NCBI RefSeq assembly: GCF_021347895.1
Contig: NC_067115.1
Coordinates: 12,422,064 to 12,486,063 of the forward strand
Length of the DNA stretch: 64,000 bases
Direction of reading: 5' to 3'
From: Acanthochromis polyacanthus
Lineage: Eukaryota; Chordata; Actinopteri; Pomacentridae
Positions within the stretch are counted from its first letter, which is position 1. Each line of letters starts with the position of its first letter. Positions 26,061-37,612 of the stretch are shown here, one piece after another. The notes below the pieces were generated by a model. That model ran no database searches. It was not told where the DNA came from and saw only the letters and a list, made by a program, of their open reading frames with translations. A program made the translations under genes and the position numbers.

Positions 26061-27940
26061 CTGAAGAGGAGAAAAAAAGCAACGATAAAGTTTGAAAAGA
26101 GTAAACAGTGCAAGCATGTGTGTTTCAGACACACATCAAGTCACTTAAAAATGACGGAAGTGTCATTAACTCTAAAGAGCATCAATCAGATAAATTAGAT
26201 GAAGCATGATAGAATCTCACACACAGAAGTGCATGAACACGCATGTGCCATGTAGCTGATGGCTGTGGTAATAATGATTGAACAGTTCTTTAAGCTTTGC
26301 TAGTTTCAATTTGTCACTGCTTATTTTCAGCAGATGGCACTTAATCGGTGCCAAGTTCTGTCTCTCCGTCTGAAAGGCCTGAAGTGTACAATGTCACATG
26401 TTGCATGCATGCATGTATACAGTGTGTGTACTGACAGCATCCCTAATAGAGCCAAGTAAATGACAGCAATTCATGCTTTGGTGCTTTTTTTAAACAAGCT
26501 TTAAAAAGAAGGAGAAAAAATGAAATTATAGAACATGAATCAGTCTGCTCAAAGAATGACTTTTTGTAAAGGCTTTATAAAGAAAGGTCACTTTGCCTCA
26601 CCTCCAACTGAGTGAAGGGTTCAACCTGAGCACCTCTAAATGCAGCCAGCCGGGAGGCTAAAACGGCCAAATGCAGCGTGTAGCTAAGGGTAACATCACC
26701 ATCAAGCAAGTGTTACATCTCAGCAAATGTTCAACTTAGCATAATGAAATTATGTAACTCCAAAGGGTGCCACAGAGGTAATAAATCAGTAGGCTTTGAC
26801 GACTTTTACCAGCGATGTATGAGTGCATGCAATTTGCACAAAGGTTAAGCAAAGGTGAAGTGGCTTCTACATTTGGTCAAAGGAGAGCATTACAGCCAGA
26901 CTTTGGAAATACTGCTGCCAGGAAAGAGACATCTGTAAAGGAAGTTGCAGTAGAACTATAACAAGGACTTCAAAGCTATGTTTCACTAGTTAAACTAAAT
27001 ATCTATTATTTCTTAGTGGTAGCTTTAGAAGATTTTATTTTAATCGGCAGAAGGACCAAAAAAGAAACAAGTTACTATCATTAAACTGGAAGATATTCTT
27101 CAACATTTGTACCTAAAAGGCTTCTGTGTGCCATAAACAAATCAATGGGAGATAAAACTGTGCAACATTCACATAGCGGCAGAGGAACAGAATGTTTATG
27201 GCTAATACAATTAAGGCACAGGATGGAGCCTTGAAAATATCCTGCAGGTGATATTCTGGGAGGAACAGAAAGAATTACTAGTTCAGAAAAACATTTAGAA
27301 ATTCAAGTGCTGACAGTACGGTCTGGTGAGGCACAGAAACAGTCAGTTCAGCTCACAGCTTGTCTCTGAAGCACAGTTAAAGATCAGACTGGAGACATTT
27401 AAATATGGTATTAAAATGCATGATGGCAGCAGGGGCATTTCTCAAGAAGACTAGTTAAAAAAGAAAGTTTGGACAGTGGGGAAAAGGTATTTTGAAGATT
27501 TCAAGTCAAAGTTTTTACATATTTATATTGGTAGTTTGTTGGCAGATCAGAACAAAAAAATCATAAAAAACTCATTAGTGGACTGCATAGAACAGTAACA
27601 AAATGAAGACAAATACTAAAAACAAGCACACAAAACCACAAGTCCAAACTGACTTTTCTGAACAAGTGAGAAGCTTAACCGCAGCGTTTAACCAAAGCAA
27701 ATAATTTACTGTTAATTTACTGAGTAGTTTTATGTTTAAAAATAAAAAAAGAGCCTATCACACTGAAGAAGTCTGACTCATTAAAACTGATAAAATATTG
27801 AGTTGAGTACAGTGATAGGATTTAATTACTTTCCTTTTCTGGGAACTGAATTTACAAATCAACTGAATAACTGTGACCAAAAAAGAAGATTGAAGTTTAT
27901 AGCTACAATCAGGCATGACATTTTGGGCGGTCCTAGGCAA
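26061..27940. other. DOK7 intron 4, distal part
   Basis: AT-rich intron sequence with no recognised repeat or conserved frame. Confidence 0.5.
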
Positions 27941-27949
27941 TACTTTAGA

Positions 27950-28845
27950 AAATCGGCCATATTTCAGTGGTACAAGATCAGTGCATTCAAACCTGTGCAT
28001 TTTGCATATTTCATGCATTACACAAAACTCTGTAAAATATCAGTTTCTTCTACACATACAAGAATCTGTAGTCGTGTTCAGTATTTCTACTTAAAGAAGA
28101 ATATGTGCAGTACTAGTATTTCTTATATCAGTTTCCTCTACCCATGGAAGAATCTGTGCAATATTCTTATTAATCAACATATCGATATATGGATATTTTC
28201 CACATCCAGATGAGTCTGATATCTGAATTTCCACATATTAAAAGAAAGTCTACGATATCAATAATATTTATGTAAATTTCTTGTGTATTTTTTTCTACTG
28301 ACATCCTAATATTTTATACTTATACTTGTAACCATCCACTGCCCCAGCAGAGCCCTCTGGTCGTCCACTCAGATGGTGTTGGACGTGCCCAGGTCTCGGT
28401 ACAAGCAGCGGGGTGATCGTTCTTTTGCTGTTGCCACTCTGAGACTCTGGAACACACTTCTACTGGAGCTTCGTGTTCTCACCGACCTGTCGCTATTCAA
28501 GTTCAGACTAAAAACTCACTTATTCAGATGTGCCTTTGACTCCAAGCACTGTTTTAGTTTTATGTCATCCCAAAATGCCATATTTAAATGTTAGCAATTC
28601 ATCTTTACTGCATTTTGGTTTTATGTTGTTTATGGTTTCTATGGTTTTGCACTAACCAAATTGTATTGTTTTGTTTTATCACGCTGATGGAAAGCACTTT
28701 GGTCTTTTATGTTGTTGTAAAGTGCTCTATAAATAAATTTTGATTGATTGATTCCATTTTCTCACACTATGCCCATTGCTGCTGCAACACTGCAAATTTC
28801 CCTACTGTGAGATTAATAAAGGCTTATGTTGTCCTATCTTTTTGT
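27950..28845 (+). mobile_element. LINE-like 3' region split by a nested L2-like insertion
   Basis: The left piece (27950-28230) resembles 6220-6380. The right piece (28757-28845) carries ACTGCAAATTTCCCTACTGT and matches 6560-6630. Between them lies the L2-like fragment at 28328-28757. I infer that the L2 copy inserted into an older element. Confidence 0.55.
28328..28757 (+). mobile_element. L2-like LINE 3' fragment
   Basis: The frame at 28373-28594 reads VPRSRYKQRGDRSFAVATLR and LWNTLLLELR then FKFRLKTHLF, the far C-terminus of L2/CR1-type reverse transcriptase polyproteins. It is followed by a short UTR with GTAAAGTGCTCTATAAATAA and a (TGAT)n tail ending near 28753. It is heavily 5' truncated. 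Confidence 0.85.
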
Positions 28846-29269
28846 AATAAAATATCATTTTCAGTGTTTAGATTGTATATGTTTGGCAAGACTAATGTCC
28901 TAGCTGTGACTATAATTAACAGATGGGTTTTATATAGAAAATGAAGAAATTATCTATTTTTCCAATTATCCTATGGGGTGTAATCATTGAACAATAACCT
29001 CTTAAAGGATCATTTTGATGTATTAATCACATTTATGCCACAATTTAGGGACAAATATGACAAAGTGGAAAACTTAACTTTCATTATTTACCATATTCCA
29101 AACCGTAAAGATAATTGTATTTTTTATAATCCACTGCACAGAGTTGGTAAAAACAATGCAGAAATACAGGAATAATTGCTCTGGTGATCAGTTTTCGCTG
29201 ACAAACGCATTTTGGCTTCACCACTCGAACTGCTCACCTGCAGATAATTAAAATTGACTCGGTTAACTT

Positions 29270-29890
29270 TTGCACCACACCGACAATAATTCTTGCGTGA
29301 TTTACGTTAAGTTACGCAAATAAAAAACCGCACCGTCGCGTCCATTTATGTCAACTGTAACAAAACACGTAGATATTAGTTGTTAAAAGATTAAATAGTC
29401 AACAATAAAGTCTTAAAATTACCTCAAGTACTGCTCAACACATTTCGCCAAAGCGGAGGGAGTCAGAGTGGACGTCAGGTTACACCCGACGTCATTACGT
29501 AGCGGACGAGATCAGAGCTCTGATTGGCTCATAGTAGAGCCACAGAAATATGGATGCTGGACTCCATCAAACTGACTCTTTAACAGAAGATAGTGGAGAG
29601 TCCATAGGAAAGACTGCATCACGTCCTCAAAAATAGATGGGAACCAATACAGCTAGGCAAAAAATGCCTATGGGGGTGGGGATATGTGTGCGGCGGCGGC
29701 GGCGGCGCAGCCATAGATATATATCTATGGGCGCAGCGACTTCCAATCGCTGGGCCGTTTACAATCGTCGTTAACGAGCTATCGTTAACGTCGTTACCAT
29801 CTCGCGAGAGTATCAGCGACAATAAAGTGCTCAAACTTGAAATGAAATCGGCGGAAATCAGCGGATCCGCGGAAAATTCTCATCCCTGAA
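29270..29890. other. CpG-rich block in DOK7 intron 4
   Basis: This block has many CpGs in an AT-rich intron. It contains ACGTCA-like motifs (29470-29500), a CCAAT-type GATTGGCT near 29520, a (GGC)n run at 29690-29706, a perfect 20 bp palindrome at 29711-29730, and CTCGCGAGAG near 29800. These are features of a TATA-less promoter, but it could equally be an old mobile element. No spliced coding exon was found. Confidence 0.4.
29711..29730. repeat. Perfect 20 bp palindrome
   Basis: CCATAGATATATATCTATGG equals its own reverse complement and is flanked on each side by a direct GCGCAG. It may form a cruciform or be a fossil junction. No function is known. Confidence 0.9.
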
Positions 29891-30391
29891 AATGCTATTT
29901 AAATATAAGCAGTAGTAGTTAAAATATTCACGTCAAAATCCTGGTTTGTTTCTTCTGAATATCGGTGGTTGAACTACTTGATATCAAATAAATCTTACAA
30001 TGATTAATGGGAGAGGAAAGAAGACAGAACAAAGTTCTGATACACAAATATGCTTTCAGTTTTTGGACTTTTTCTCTGATCATCAGTTTTTGGTGAGATG
30101 CTGGGTCATTTAAACATTTATTGAACTGAAACCATGTCAGAAGTTTGGAGGGAAAAATCACTATTTAGTGGAGCTGTTAGTAACTCTCAGACATTTGAAA
30201 CATGAGCCGACTACACAGCGATTTTTCAGTGATTAGTCGGCTGGAAATAGATGGTTTAATCTTTACCAAAGTGTAGTTTTGTTGAAGATTGCTTTATAAC
30301 TCACTGTGTCAATTCTTCATCTTAAAAGGAACTTCAGCTGTCAGACAATTGTAGTAAAAGTATGATATTTCACTCTAAAAAGTAGTGGAAT

Positions 30392-30417
30392 GGGGGGGGG
30401 GGGGGGGGGGGGGGGGG
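30392..30417. repeat. Homopolymer run of 26 G
   Basis: An unbroken G run in DOK7 intron 4. On the plus strand it can form G-quadruplexes. The length may be inexact because assemblies often misread such runs. Confidence 0.95.
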
Positions 30418-31506
30418 AAGCAGCATAATTAGAAATACACTAAGTACATAAAAACTTACTTGCACTGCTTTTGCATAACTGTGTAGGTGAAGCTTCTAAA
30501 TCTAAAGGATGGGCAGAAACAAACCGCCACTTGGAAATCAAGCATACTTTTACCTTTTCACTTCAGGTCTGTCTTTTCAGTTCAAAGTAAGGAACGTTGT
30601 GAAGTTGAAGCAGTAGATTGTGCAGATAGACATTAACTAAAGTGATACATCTGTCGCATATGTCTGCTGTCAAAATACATCTTTAGCTTCTCCGATCGCT
30701 TTAAACAAGCAGCCTCCAGTGTTTTCCCCCTAACCTGTATGAGTGACAGCAACTCAACAACACACTGCTTCACTCCTTCATCCCTTGAAGCCAATCAAAC
30801 TACAATGACACACACAGAGCCACTTTCCGACTTGAAAAGTAGTAAATGACTGACAATACAATGCTGTAAATTAGCTTCACAGTTGGCCTAGTATTCATTG
30901 CACTTTGTATTAGATCAGTGAACAATCACAATGAACAGCAAGTCTGCAGGAGGTGCTGAGATTTGTGGCTTACCAAACCAGTAATGAAATTTATTAAATT
31001 CTTCCCCTTTAAATCCTGTTCACATTTACAACAGCTCAGTTTAAAAAAAAAATAAATAAACTTAATCTGACGAAATTGAAAGTTCAAAATCCCAAAGAAA
31101 GAACATATAACAACTAACAATAACAAAACATGATATTGACTAATTCACACGTGTATCACTTCACAGGTCTTTTTTAACACTCTAAATAAGAGGGGTGATA
31201 CCGCAGCAGCTTGTGTGTAAAGTCAGCAGAGGTCAAGGACTATTTGATACCATTATTGTAAACAAATTAGACAAGTTTCAAACAATTAAATCCGAGATGA
31301 TCATTCTTATAAGAAAACAACCATCTGAGCATTTTGCTGTGACCACTGCTGCTAGAAAATAAACTGTACAATTGGGAAATACTGCAAAGACTTGATCCAA
31401 TAAGAGACTTAATAAATTGCTTTTTTCAGTCTCTGTTAAGGCAGTGATCTGTGACATCTTTGAACAGCTATAAGGACTGTGACATCCACAAGGCCGAACC
31501 ACTGAC

Positions 31507-31657
31507 CTTCTCCCAGACTGTAGCGGATGCGGGCGTCCCAGGCCAGCAGGGCGTCTCTGCTGTTGAAGCCCAGGACCAGCATGTGATTCAGGCAAAGGAT
31601 GGAGAGGCTGTAGGATACTCCGTCATACCCAGGACCCGGCTCCACACCACAGATCCC
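31507..31657 (-). CDS. DOK7 exon 4 (end of PH domain)
   Basis: A 151 nt exon with acceptor CCTTCAG and donor GAAG|GTCAGT. It encodes GICGVEPGPGYDG and, later, AWDARIRYSLGE. The C-terminal PH helix carries the invariant Trp. It ends in phase 1, and with exon 5 restores the VHRF junction seen in human Dok-7, which fixed both splice sites. Confidence 0.95.
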
Positions 31658-32348
31658 CTGAAGGAACACACAGTAAAACTATTAGTGAGACTACAGATCA
31701 TATCACCAACATAATCTTTTTTTTTTTTAATTATTTCCTTCTTCCTACGATTCAAAGCTGAGGTCAGAAAAATCTGACCCGATGAAATCCTGACATCAGG
31801 CGTGGATACTTTTGTAGCTGCATAGTGACAAACTGAAACACGAGACCGAAGCACAAAGCAATCTCAAATACCAGAGAGTGAGATCTGTGACCAGAGAAAG
31901 CAAGAGATCTTGTGACGCTCTGGTTCTTTTCTCGGTTTACTGAGGGAATTTCTCGGAACGAGTTCATGCAGATAATAATGATGTTCACTGAGATTTCTTA
32001 TATGATACTCTAGATGACCCTTGTGTGTAAATCTATATACATTTAAAGAGGGGGTTATATGCGCTTGTGTTTATTCGCTTTCCTTTTGCACTGGTTTTCT
32101 ATGTTTAGCACATTTTCTTACAATTTTTTGGTCAGTGCTTCAACAGTTAGAGCAGTTTGTGCATTTTTAGCCATCCATGTGTCATTAACATCACATTACT
32201 GTGCATCTATGCAACAACAGCATCATAACAGCACCAGGAAAGCTAAAGTATATGAGAGAAAATCATTAAAAAGCTGCATTAAAGCTGCCACCAGCACAGA
32301 CATCCTGCACCTGAGATCAAAAACCTTCTGGTTCGCGGTTAAACTCAC

Positions 32349-32437
32349 CTCCAGTGTCACACTGAGTCTCTCCTTGTGGCTGCCGCTCTTCTCCTTCCCT
32401 TTCTTCTTCTCTTTATACACCAGCAAAGACAGACAGT
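32349..32437 (-). CDS. DOK7 exon 3 (PH domain)
   Basis: An 89 nt exon with donor GAG|GTGAG. It encodes CLSLLVYKEKKKG then a Lys/Glu/Ser-rich loop and ERLSVTLE. The loop differs from human but the flanking strands match. It begins by completing the Asp codon and ends in phase 0. Confidence 0.93.
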
Positions 32438-33318
32438 CTGAGACACACAGAAAGAACTTTATGCACTGACAGACTTTAAAGTACATTTCGTGTTTAATAG
32501 CAGAATGCAGGATTGCAAGAGCTCACTTTTTTCCTGATCCCCGCTGCATGCCTGCCTGTCTAACATGGCACAGCTGTCATAACAAACCCTGAAACAATGA
32601 GCTGATCCACTGGCACAGCTGATAATGACAGTCAAGCCACAAATACACACTCATATTGACACACAGGGCAGAGGAGAGCGGAGTGGCCGACAATATTCCC
32701 ACCACTCTTGCCAGTTTCTTCAAGGACACAGCAGTGGGCTTCTGAGCCATGTGTTTTTGTATGCTGAGGGGGGATCAGTGTCTGTCCTCACAGCATCTCA
32801 AGTGAATTCACTTTTCAAGACGTGTGGCAATCTTTGTTGTCAAGATTTCAGGGAGGAACCTCTGGTACACTTTGGCAATGTCACAGTTTATTTTTTATTT
32901 TGTGCTTGGAAGGCTTTCAAATAATTAACCTTTAATCCGACAACCACTGATAAAGCCTTAGAATGTAATAACCAGACTCGCAATTTGTACGGGGCGACAG
33001 GGTTCATGTTTTGTCTGCACCTTTTTTAATATTGATCTTGGCCACTTAAATATATTCACATCGATCACTTCAGCTGATGTAGTTTCACAATGTCTACGCC
33101 TGTTGACGCGGACACGGTGCGTTATGCGCTCCGTGGCGCGCAGCCAAGAGACAAATTGGCAAGCTGTAATTAGTTAAACTGCAGAAAATTGGAAGAGATT
33201 AGAGCGGGATGATACGGATGAATAAACAGCAGATCTTTGTTTCGCTGCGAAAATGTGCAAATCACGAGTGTGGGATAATAAGAGCTGATTGTAAAAATAG
33301 AAACGGTTTGGCACATAC

Positions 33319-33364
33319 CTGCGACCGGAGAGGGCTTCCGAAGAACGACCCACCGAGTCTTCCA
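33319..33364 (-). CDS. DOK7 exon 2 (PH domain)
   Basis: A 46 nt exon with acceptor TCCACAG and donor GCAG|GTATGTG. It encodes WKTRWVVLRKPSPVA, the first strands of the PH domain, and is almost the same as human. It leaves phase 1, and the split codon completes Asp with exon 3. Confidence 0.95.
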
Positions 33365-33479
33365 CTGTGGAGAAGTTTGTAAAGAAAGAGTAAATCAGCA
33401 AATACATTCCCGTGGTTGGACTGGAAGTGTGGGAGTAAAGTTAAAGGTGTAAAATGAGAAGAAAACTTGTGGAATTGAC

Positions 33480-33533
33480 CTTTTTTCCATCTCTGAATTT
33501 GACTTGTCCCTCCGCGACAACTGTATCCGTCAT
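33480..33533 (-). CDS. DOK7 exon 1 (start codon)
   Basis: It encodes MTDTVVAEGQVKFRDGKK, which lines up with the human N-terminus up to the same splice point, and ends AAG|GTCAAT. I chose the ATG at 33533 because only this frame gives the PH-domain start. Another ATG 10 nt upstream (33543) is in a different frame. A (CA)n tract (minus-strand sense) begins 24 nt upstream, and a CAGCTG E-box is at 33553-33558. Confidence 0.93.
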
Positions 33534-33555
33534 CTTCTGTCATGGTTCCGCGCAG

Positions 33556-33556
<1 letters not shown>

Positions 33557-33642
<86 letters not shown>
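33557..33642. repeat. (TG)n microsatellite just upstream of the DOK7 start
   Basis: About 43 units, which is (CA)n in the sense of the gene, starting 24 nt upstream of the start codon. It must lie in the 5' UTR or core promoter. Length variation here could affect expression. Confidence 0.99.
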
Positions 33643-33645
<3 letters not shown>

Positions 33646-36600
33646 GGGTCACTTTTCAAAATAGCCCCTCCAGGCCCAGCCGGCAGACTCCTCTCTCTCT
33701 CCCCTGCAGTCGGAGCACCGAGGCGGGCAGACAGCAGCCTCCCCAGCGGGCCTCTGTCATGTCGGTCCAGTTGTCATCCCGTGTCAAGCGCTTACTGTTT
33801 ACACTGGAGCTAATTGAATTAAAAGGGCATAACTGGCGAACCTTCCACTTAACTCTTCTGACTTTCTCCCGGCCGGGTGTTAGACAGGGATTCACGTTAA
33901 TGCTGAGCTGTGGAGCCTCAGCTCTGTCTGTGGAAATCCAGTTTAATCTGGAAAAGCTGGTTTGTCAATTAAGAGACCAAAATGAGAACATTGGCTGCAA
34001 ATCTGCGACAATGAATAAAAGGTTATGCAAGATGTAATAAAGAGGAAATGATTTTATTGTGCTGACATCATATGTCCCATTGTCCACTGAATGAGTTTGC
34101 TGAGGGCAGAGGAGGAAACAGGAGTCCTGCTGGTTTTACTGGGTTCCAGTGATGGACACAGACAGTCTTTACTGGGAAGCCAGGCTGACACCATTAAACA
34201 CACTGGAGTGGCACTGAAGGTGATATCTCGTTATTTCTTTTTTCTGTGTGGCAAATCTATGTACACTGTAACATATATATATATATATATATAATATCAA
34301 TAAAATTATTTTTTAAATAGTGACACACCTTAGGTAAAATAACTGAATAACTATGAGACGTATTTTTAAGGAAACTGAGTTTTTTCTTACGTGTAAAGAT
34401 TAAAATACATTTGTTACAATCTTTTTCATTTTTGTAAATAAATGAAATTGTTAAACTGTTACTGTAAATATGAGTTCTAAATGATTTAGGTAATTTTGTC
34501 AAAATTAGATGCAACTTGTATTAATTATGTAATTTTACATAAATGTGTTTGTTATATGTTGAATTGATGAATTCAGTAATTTGGGGGGCTCCACATGGCA
34601 CAGTATTAACACAGCTGTTTTTTGTTTGTTTGTTTTTAAAATGTAGACCAAATTGTCCATTTTTTGAGCCACTTACTTTTATTATTTGTTTTTTTAGGCA
34701 TGACTGTTACACATAACCTGTAAATGACTTAAAAATAGACTGGAACAGTGGTTTGTTGATTTTTTTTAGTTACAATTACATTAGTGTTTGGTTATAACTC
34801 AACAGGCTTCATTACTGGTTGGTTGTGGCTGACTTGGGTCACTCTTGTCTCACAGCAACAAAGTCTATGTGGAATTTCAGGTTCCTGTCATTAAAGAATT
34901 TGATATTTTGCTGTGAGCCTCCATTAGATCAGGGTTTTATTCCCAGAAGGACAGCTGAACTAAATAGCTCTGGATTTAGTGCCAGGAACAACAACTGACA
35001 TTCATTTCTCACAGAGAATCATTATTTTCTTGCCGTTCCTTTTTCAGAATGTTTACTTAAATTTATTTTAAAGGGCAATCCACAGATTTTACACCTGACG
35101 TTGAGTTTACCTGCCAGAATTAGTACTCCTCAGTCTGTGAAAACAGGTGAAAAGTGTTTTTATGTAGCTCTGGATGAGTTTGCCAAGTCTGTGGGAAGAA
35201 TCCTGATGATACCATCAAGAATTGCATTCTGGGAAATGTAGGATCAAACATTTTAAGACTTTAACTTATCCTGAAGAGCAAAGGTTTGAGCAAATTACAG
35301 CCTGTGTTGCTCTGATTTTGTCAGAGGCCCCCAATTTCATGGGAAGGTCATAAATCAGTAGTCCTCTTTTAAATTACAAATTTAGGCCAAAATACAAAAC
35401 AGACAGTGACACAGAGGGCTCATGTATTGCCAGTGATGTGGGATGATCTGTCCCAACTCCACACTTTAAACTCTTTGTACAGTCTGTGCTACATACCAAT
35501 TAGTGTGGATACATTGTCTGCAATTAGCATAAAATACATGAATACATTTTACAATGTGTGAGGAACTGGATATCAACGAAACTGTTACTTTGAAATGCCA
35601 CTTTTAAACATCACAGTTTGTTTTGCTGTCTGAGGTGTTCGAAGAGCTGTTTCAGACATCTACAACATGATTAAAAGATCGATTTTTGCTGTTGAGCAGC
35701 ATTTCCATGTCCTAGTATTACTGCATTTTGGGACAAAGTGTAGATTACTTAAAAGTCAAGGATTTTTCAGTACACAACTTAATGAATATCAAATTTCCAG
35801 TATGAATACACTGCTAGAAGTTGAAAAATTGCAATAATTTAATAATAAAAATAATAAATCTATTAAAAGTGCATTGGAACTTTAAAAGTATGTGTTACCT
35901 GCTAGAAAAAGTAAATATTGTAATACTGTAACCTTCAAAAAGTGTGAAATTATTAGTTGATGTAAAACAACAAAACTGTGTAATCTTATGGCTGTAAAAG
36001 AACAAATTACTATGATATTATATATGTATGTTTTTTTTGTTTTGGGGTGTTTTGTTTCACAACCAAATTCATACTTTTTCTATGATTTTACTAGATATCA
36101 TTTATAATTTACCAAACAGGAAAAAACTGTAAAATTGGTGAAAAATTATTTAATATTTTCAAATCTTTCCTTTCAAGTAACAGTACATATCTGTAAAATA
36201 AAGCTATTTTTGTTGATTAAAATAACTGATTTTTAACACAAATACTATTTTTTTGACATGGACATTATTTAGTGTCTGCCTGTTTTTTGTAGTTTCATGT
36301 AAATTCATACATTTTCATTGGTGATTAGTTGTGATTTGCCAAAACAGGGAAAGCTGTAAAATAACATCTAAAAACTATTTTTAAAAAATCATTTAAATTA
36401 TTTTTTTTTAAATCCTGAAAATGTATACTTTTTCCTCAAATAATGGCAGAAATCTGTAAAATAAATATATTTTTGCTGAGTTAAAAGAACCAAGTTAGTC
36501 ATTGTTAAGTGTTGTAAAAGAACCATTTGTAAAAATACTGCTTTCATTGTGGACATTATTTACAATTTTGGCCTGGTTTTCAATGGTTACCATCTAAATT

Positions 36601-37148
36601 GGTCCTTTTTCTATAATTTTGCCAGTTATCTGTAATTGAACAAAACACTAAATATCTAAAATAACTAACACTTGTTAATAGTTGAAAATAATGTTATTTT
36701 GCTTTACAGTATGATCAAGCTGGAGCAAAATTTAACTTCTTTATGGGCATTACAATCTAAAAAAATGCATAATTTTTAAAATATTACAATACTTAACATG
36801 TGAAGTAATTACCTGAAGAGATAGCTACATACAGTGGAGTGAAAGCGTAATATTTCCCTCTGAACTGCAGTTGAAGTGCTTAATGTCGTGCTTTAGTTAA
36901 TATATTCCCTCCATGCTCTGTACTTGCTGAGTGTGTTGTATGGAATTGGGACACAGCTTTTGATTAATCTCCTCCTGTCATCTCCTAATAGCAGCGCTCA
37001 GTCGGGAGCCTTGGAGCAGCTGCACCGATGTTGACTCTGGGCCCTTCGCCTCGATTTTCAACTGAGACACGGTTTCAGTCGCTGCAAAGACCATCAGTGT
37101 GGTCAGACAGACGACGTCAGCAGGCCAGACAGTCTGTGAGTCAGCTTC
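33643..37148. other. RGS12-DOK7 intergenic region
   Basis: This holds the DOK7 promoter region and the 3' UTR of the long RGS12 form, with exact limits unseen. It contains an (AT)n run at 34272-34293 and an AT-rich repeat array at about 35990-36720. No kringle, EGF or serine-protease exon, as expected of HGFAC, was found on either strand. Confidence 0.6.
35990..36720. repeat. AT-rich tandem repeat, ~270 bp period, three diverged units
   Basis: Three successive units share the order: ACATTATTTA-like text, a T-rich stretch, CTATGATTTT or CTATAATTTT, CAGGAAAAAACTG or CAGGGAAAGCTG, then GTAAAAT. Unit starts are near 36005, 36243 and 36533. A reverse-oriented relative is at 52320-52790. Divergence is high. 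Confidence 0.55.
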
Positions 37149-37612
37149 TCAGACAAAAGTGGCCTTCAGCTTGTTCCGGTCTATCTGTCCTTTGCCCTCA
37201 CTCTGCCCCAGCTGTCTCTTGGCTTTGACCATGGAGGGCAGGTCTGAAGTCTGGTACACGGCTGACCTCATCCTGCTGCCACGGCAACGCAGCTCCAGTG
37301 CCACACCCTCCCACTTCCTGTCCAGCTCGGACCCCTGGGAGCCCCGCAGGTCTCGGGAACCTCCACGGTTTTGCCTGGCGTCCTCAGGGTCAGAATTCCC
37401 CCCGATTTTGTCCAGATCCAAGGCTCTTTTTGGGGTTGTGTGGCTGGAGCGAGACAAGGGTGACTTGGATTTGCAGCGTGAGCGAGGAGGAGGCCTTGGA
37501 GGTGGAGGCGGTGGAGACTGAGAGGGAAGGATGGGGTTGGAGGAAGTTGTCCTTCTGCTGGGCATTTTGAAACCACCTCTTTCCCTCCCTCTCCACCAGT
37601 CTCTGTCTTTAC
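37149..37612 (-). CDS. RGS12 distal alternative last exon, ending ATFV
   Basis: Acceptor CTTCTTCCCAG after a long T-run. In the phase supplied by the donor at 46331 the frame runs 153 codons to TGA at 37149. It contains a Pro/Arg-rich core (PPPPPPRPPPRSR), SKSPLSRSSHTTPKR, VYQTSDLPSM, and the last four residues are ATFV. The RGS12 PDZ domain is known to bind (A/S)-T-X-(L/V) C-termini, including the alternative 3'-exon form of RGS12 itself, which is the basis of the call. The plus-strand open frames opposite are shadows. Confidence 0.85.

Noticed and set aside
37099..37570. Plus-strand open frames opposite the RGS12 last exon
   Set aside because: The minus frame has acceptor, phase and the ATFV end. 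The plus frames are antisense shadows of a GC-rich exon.
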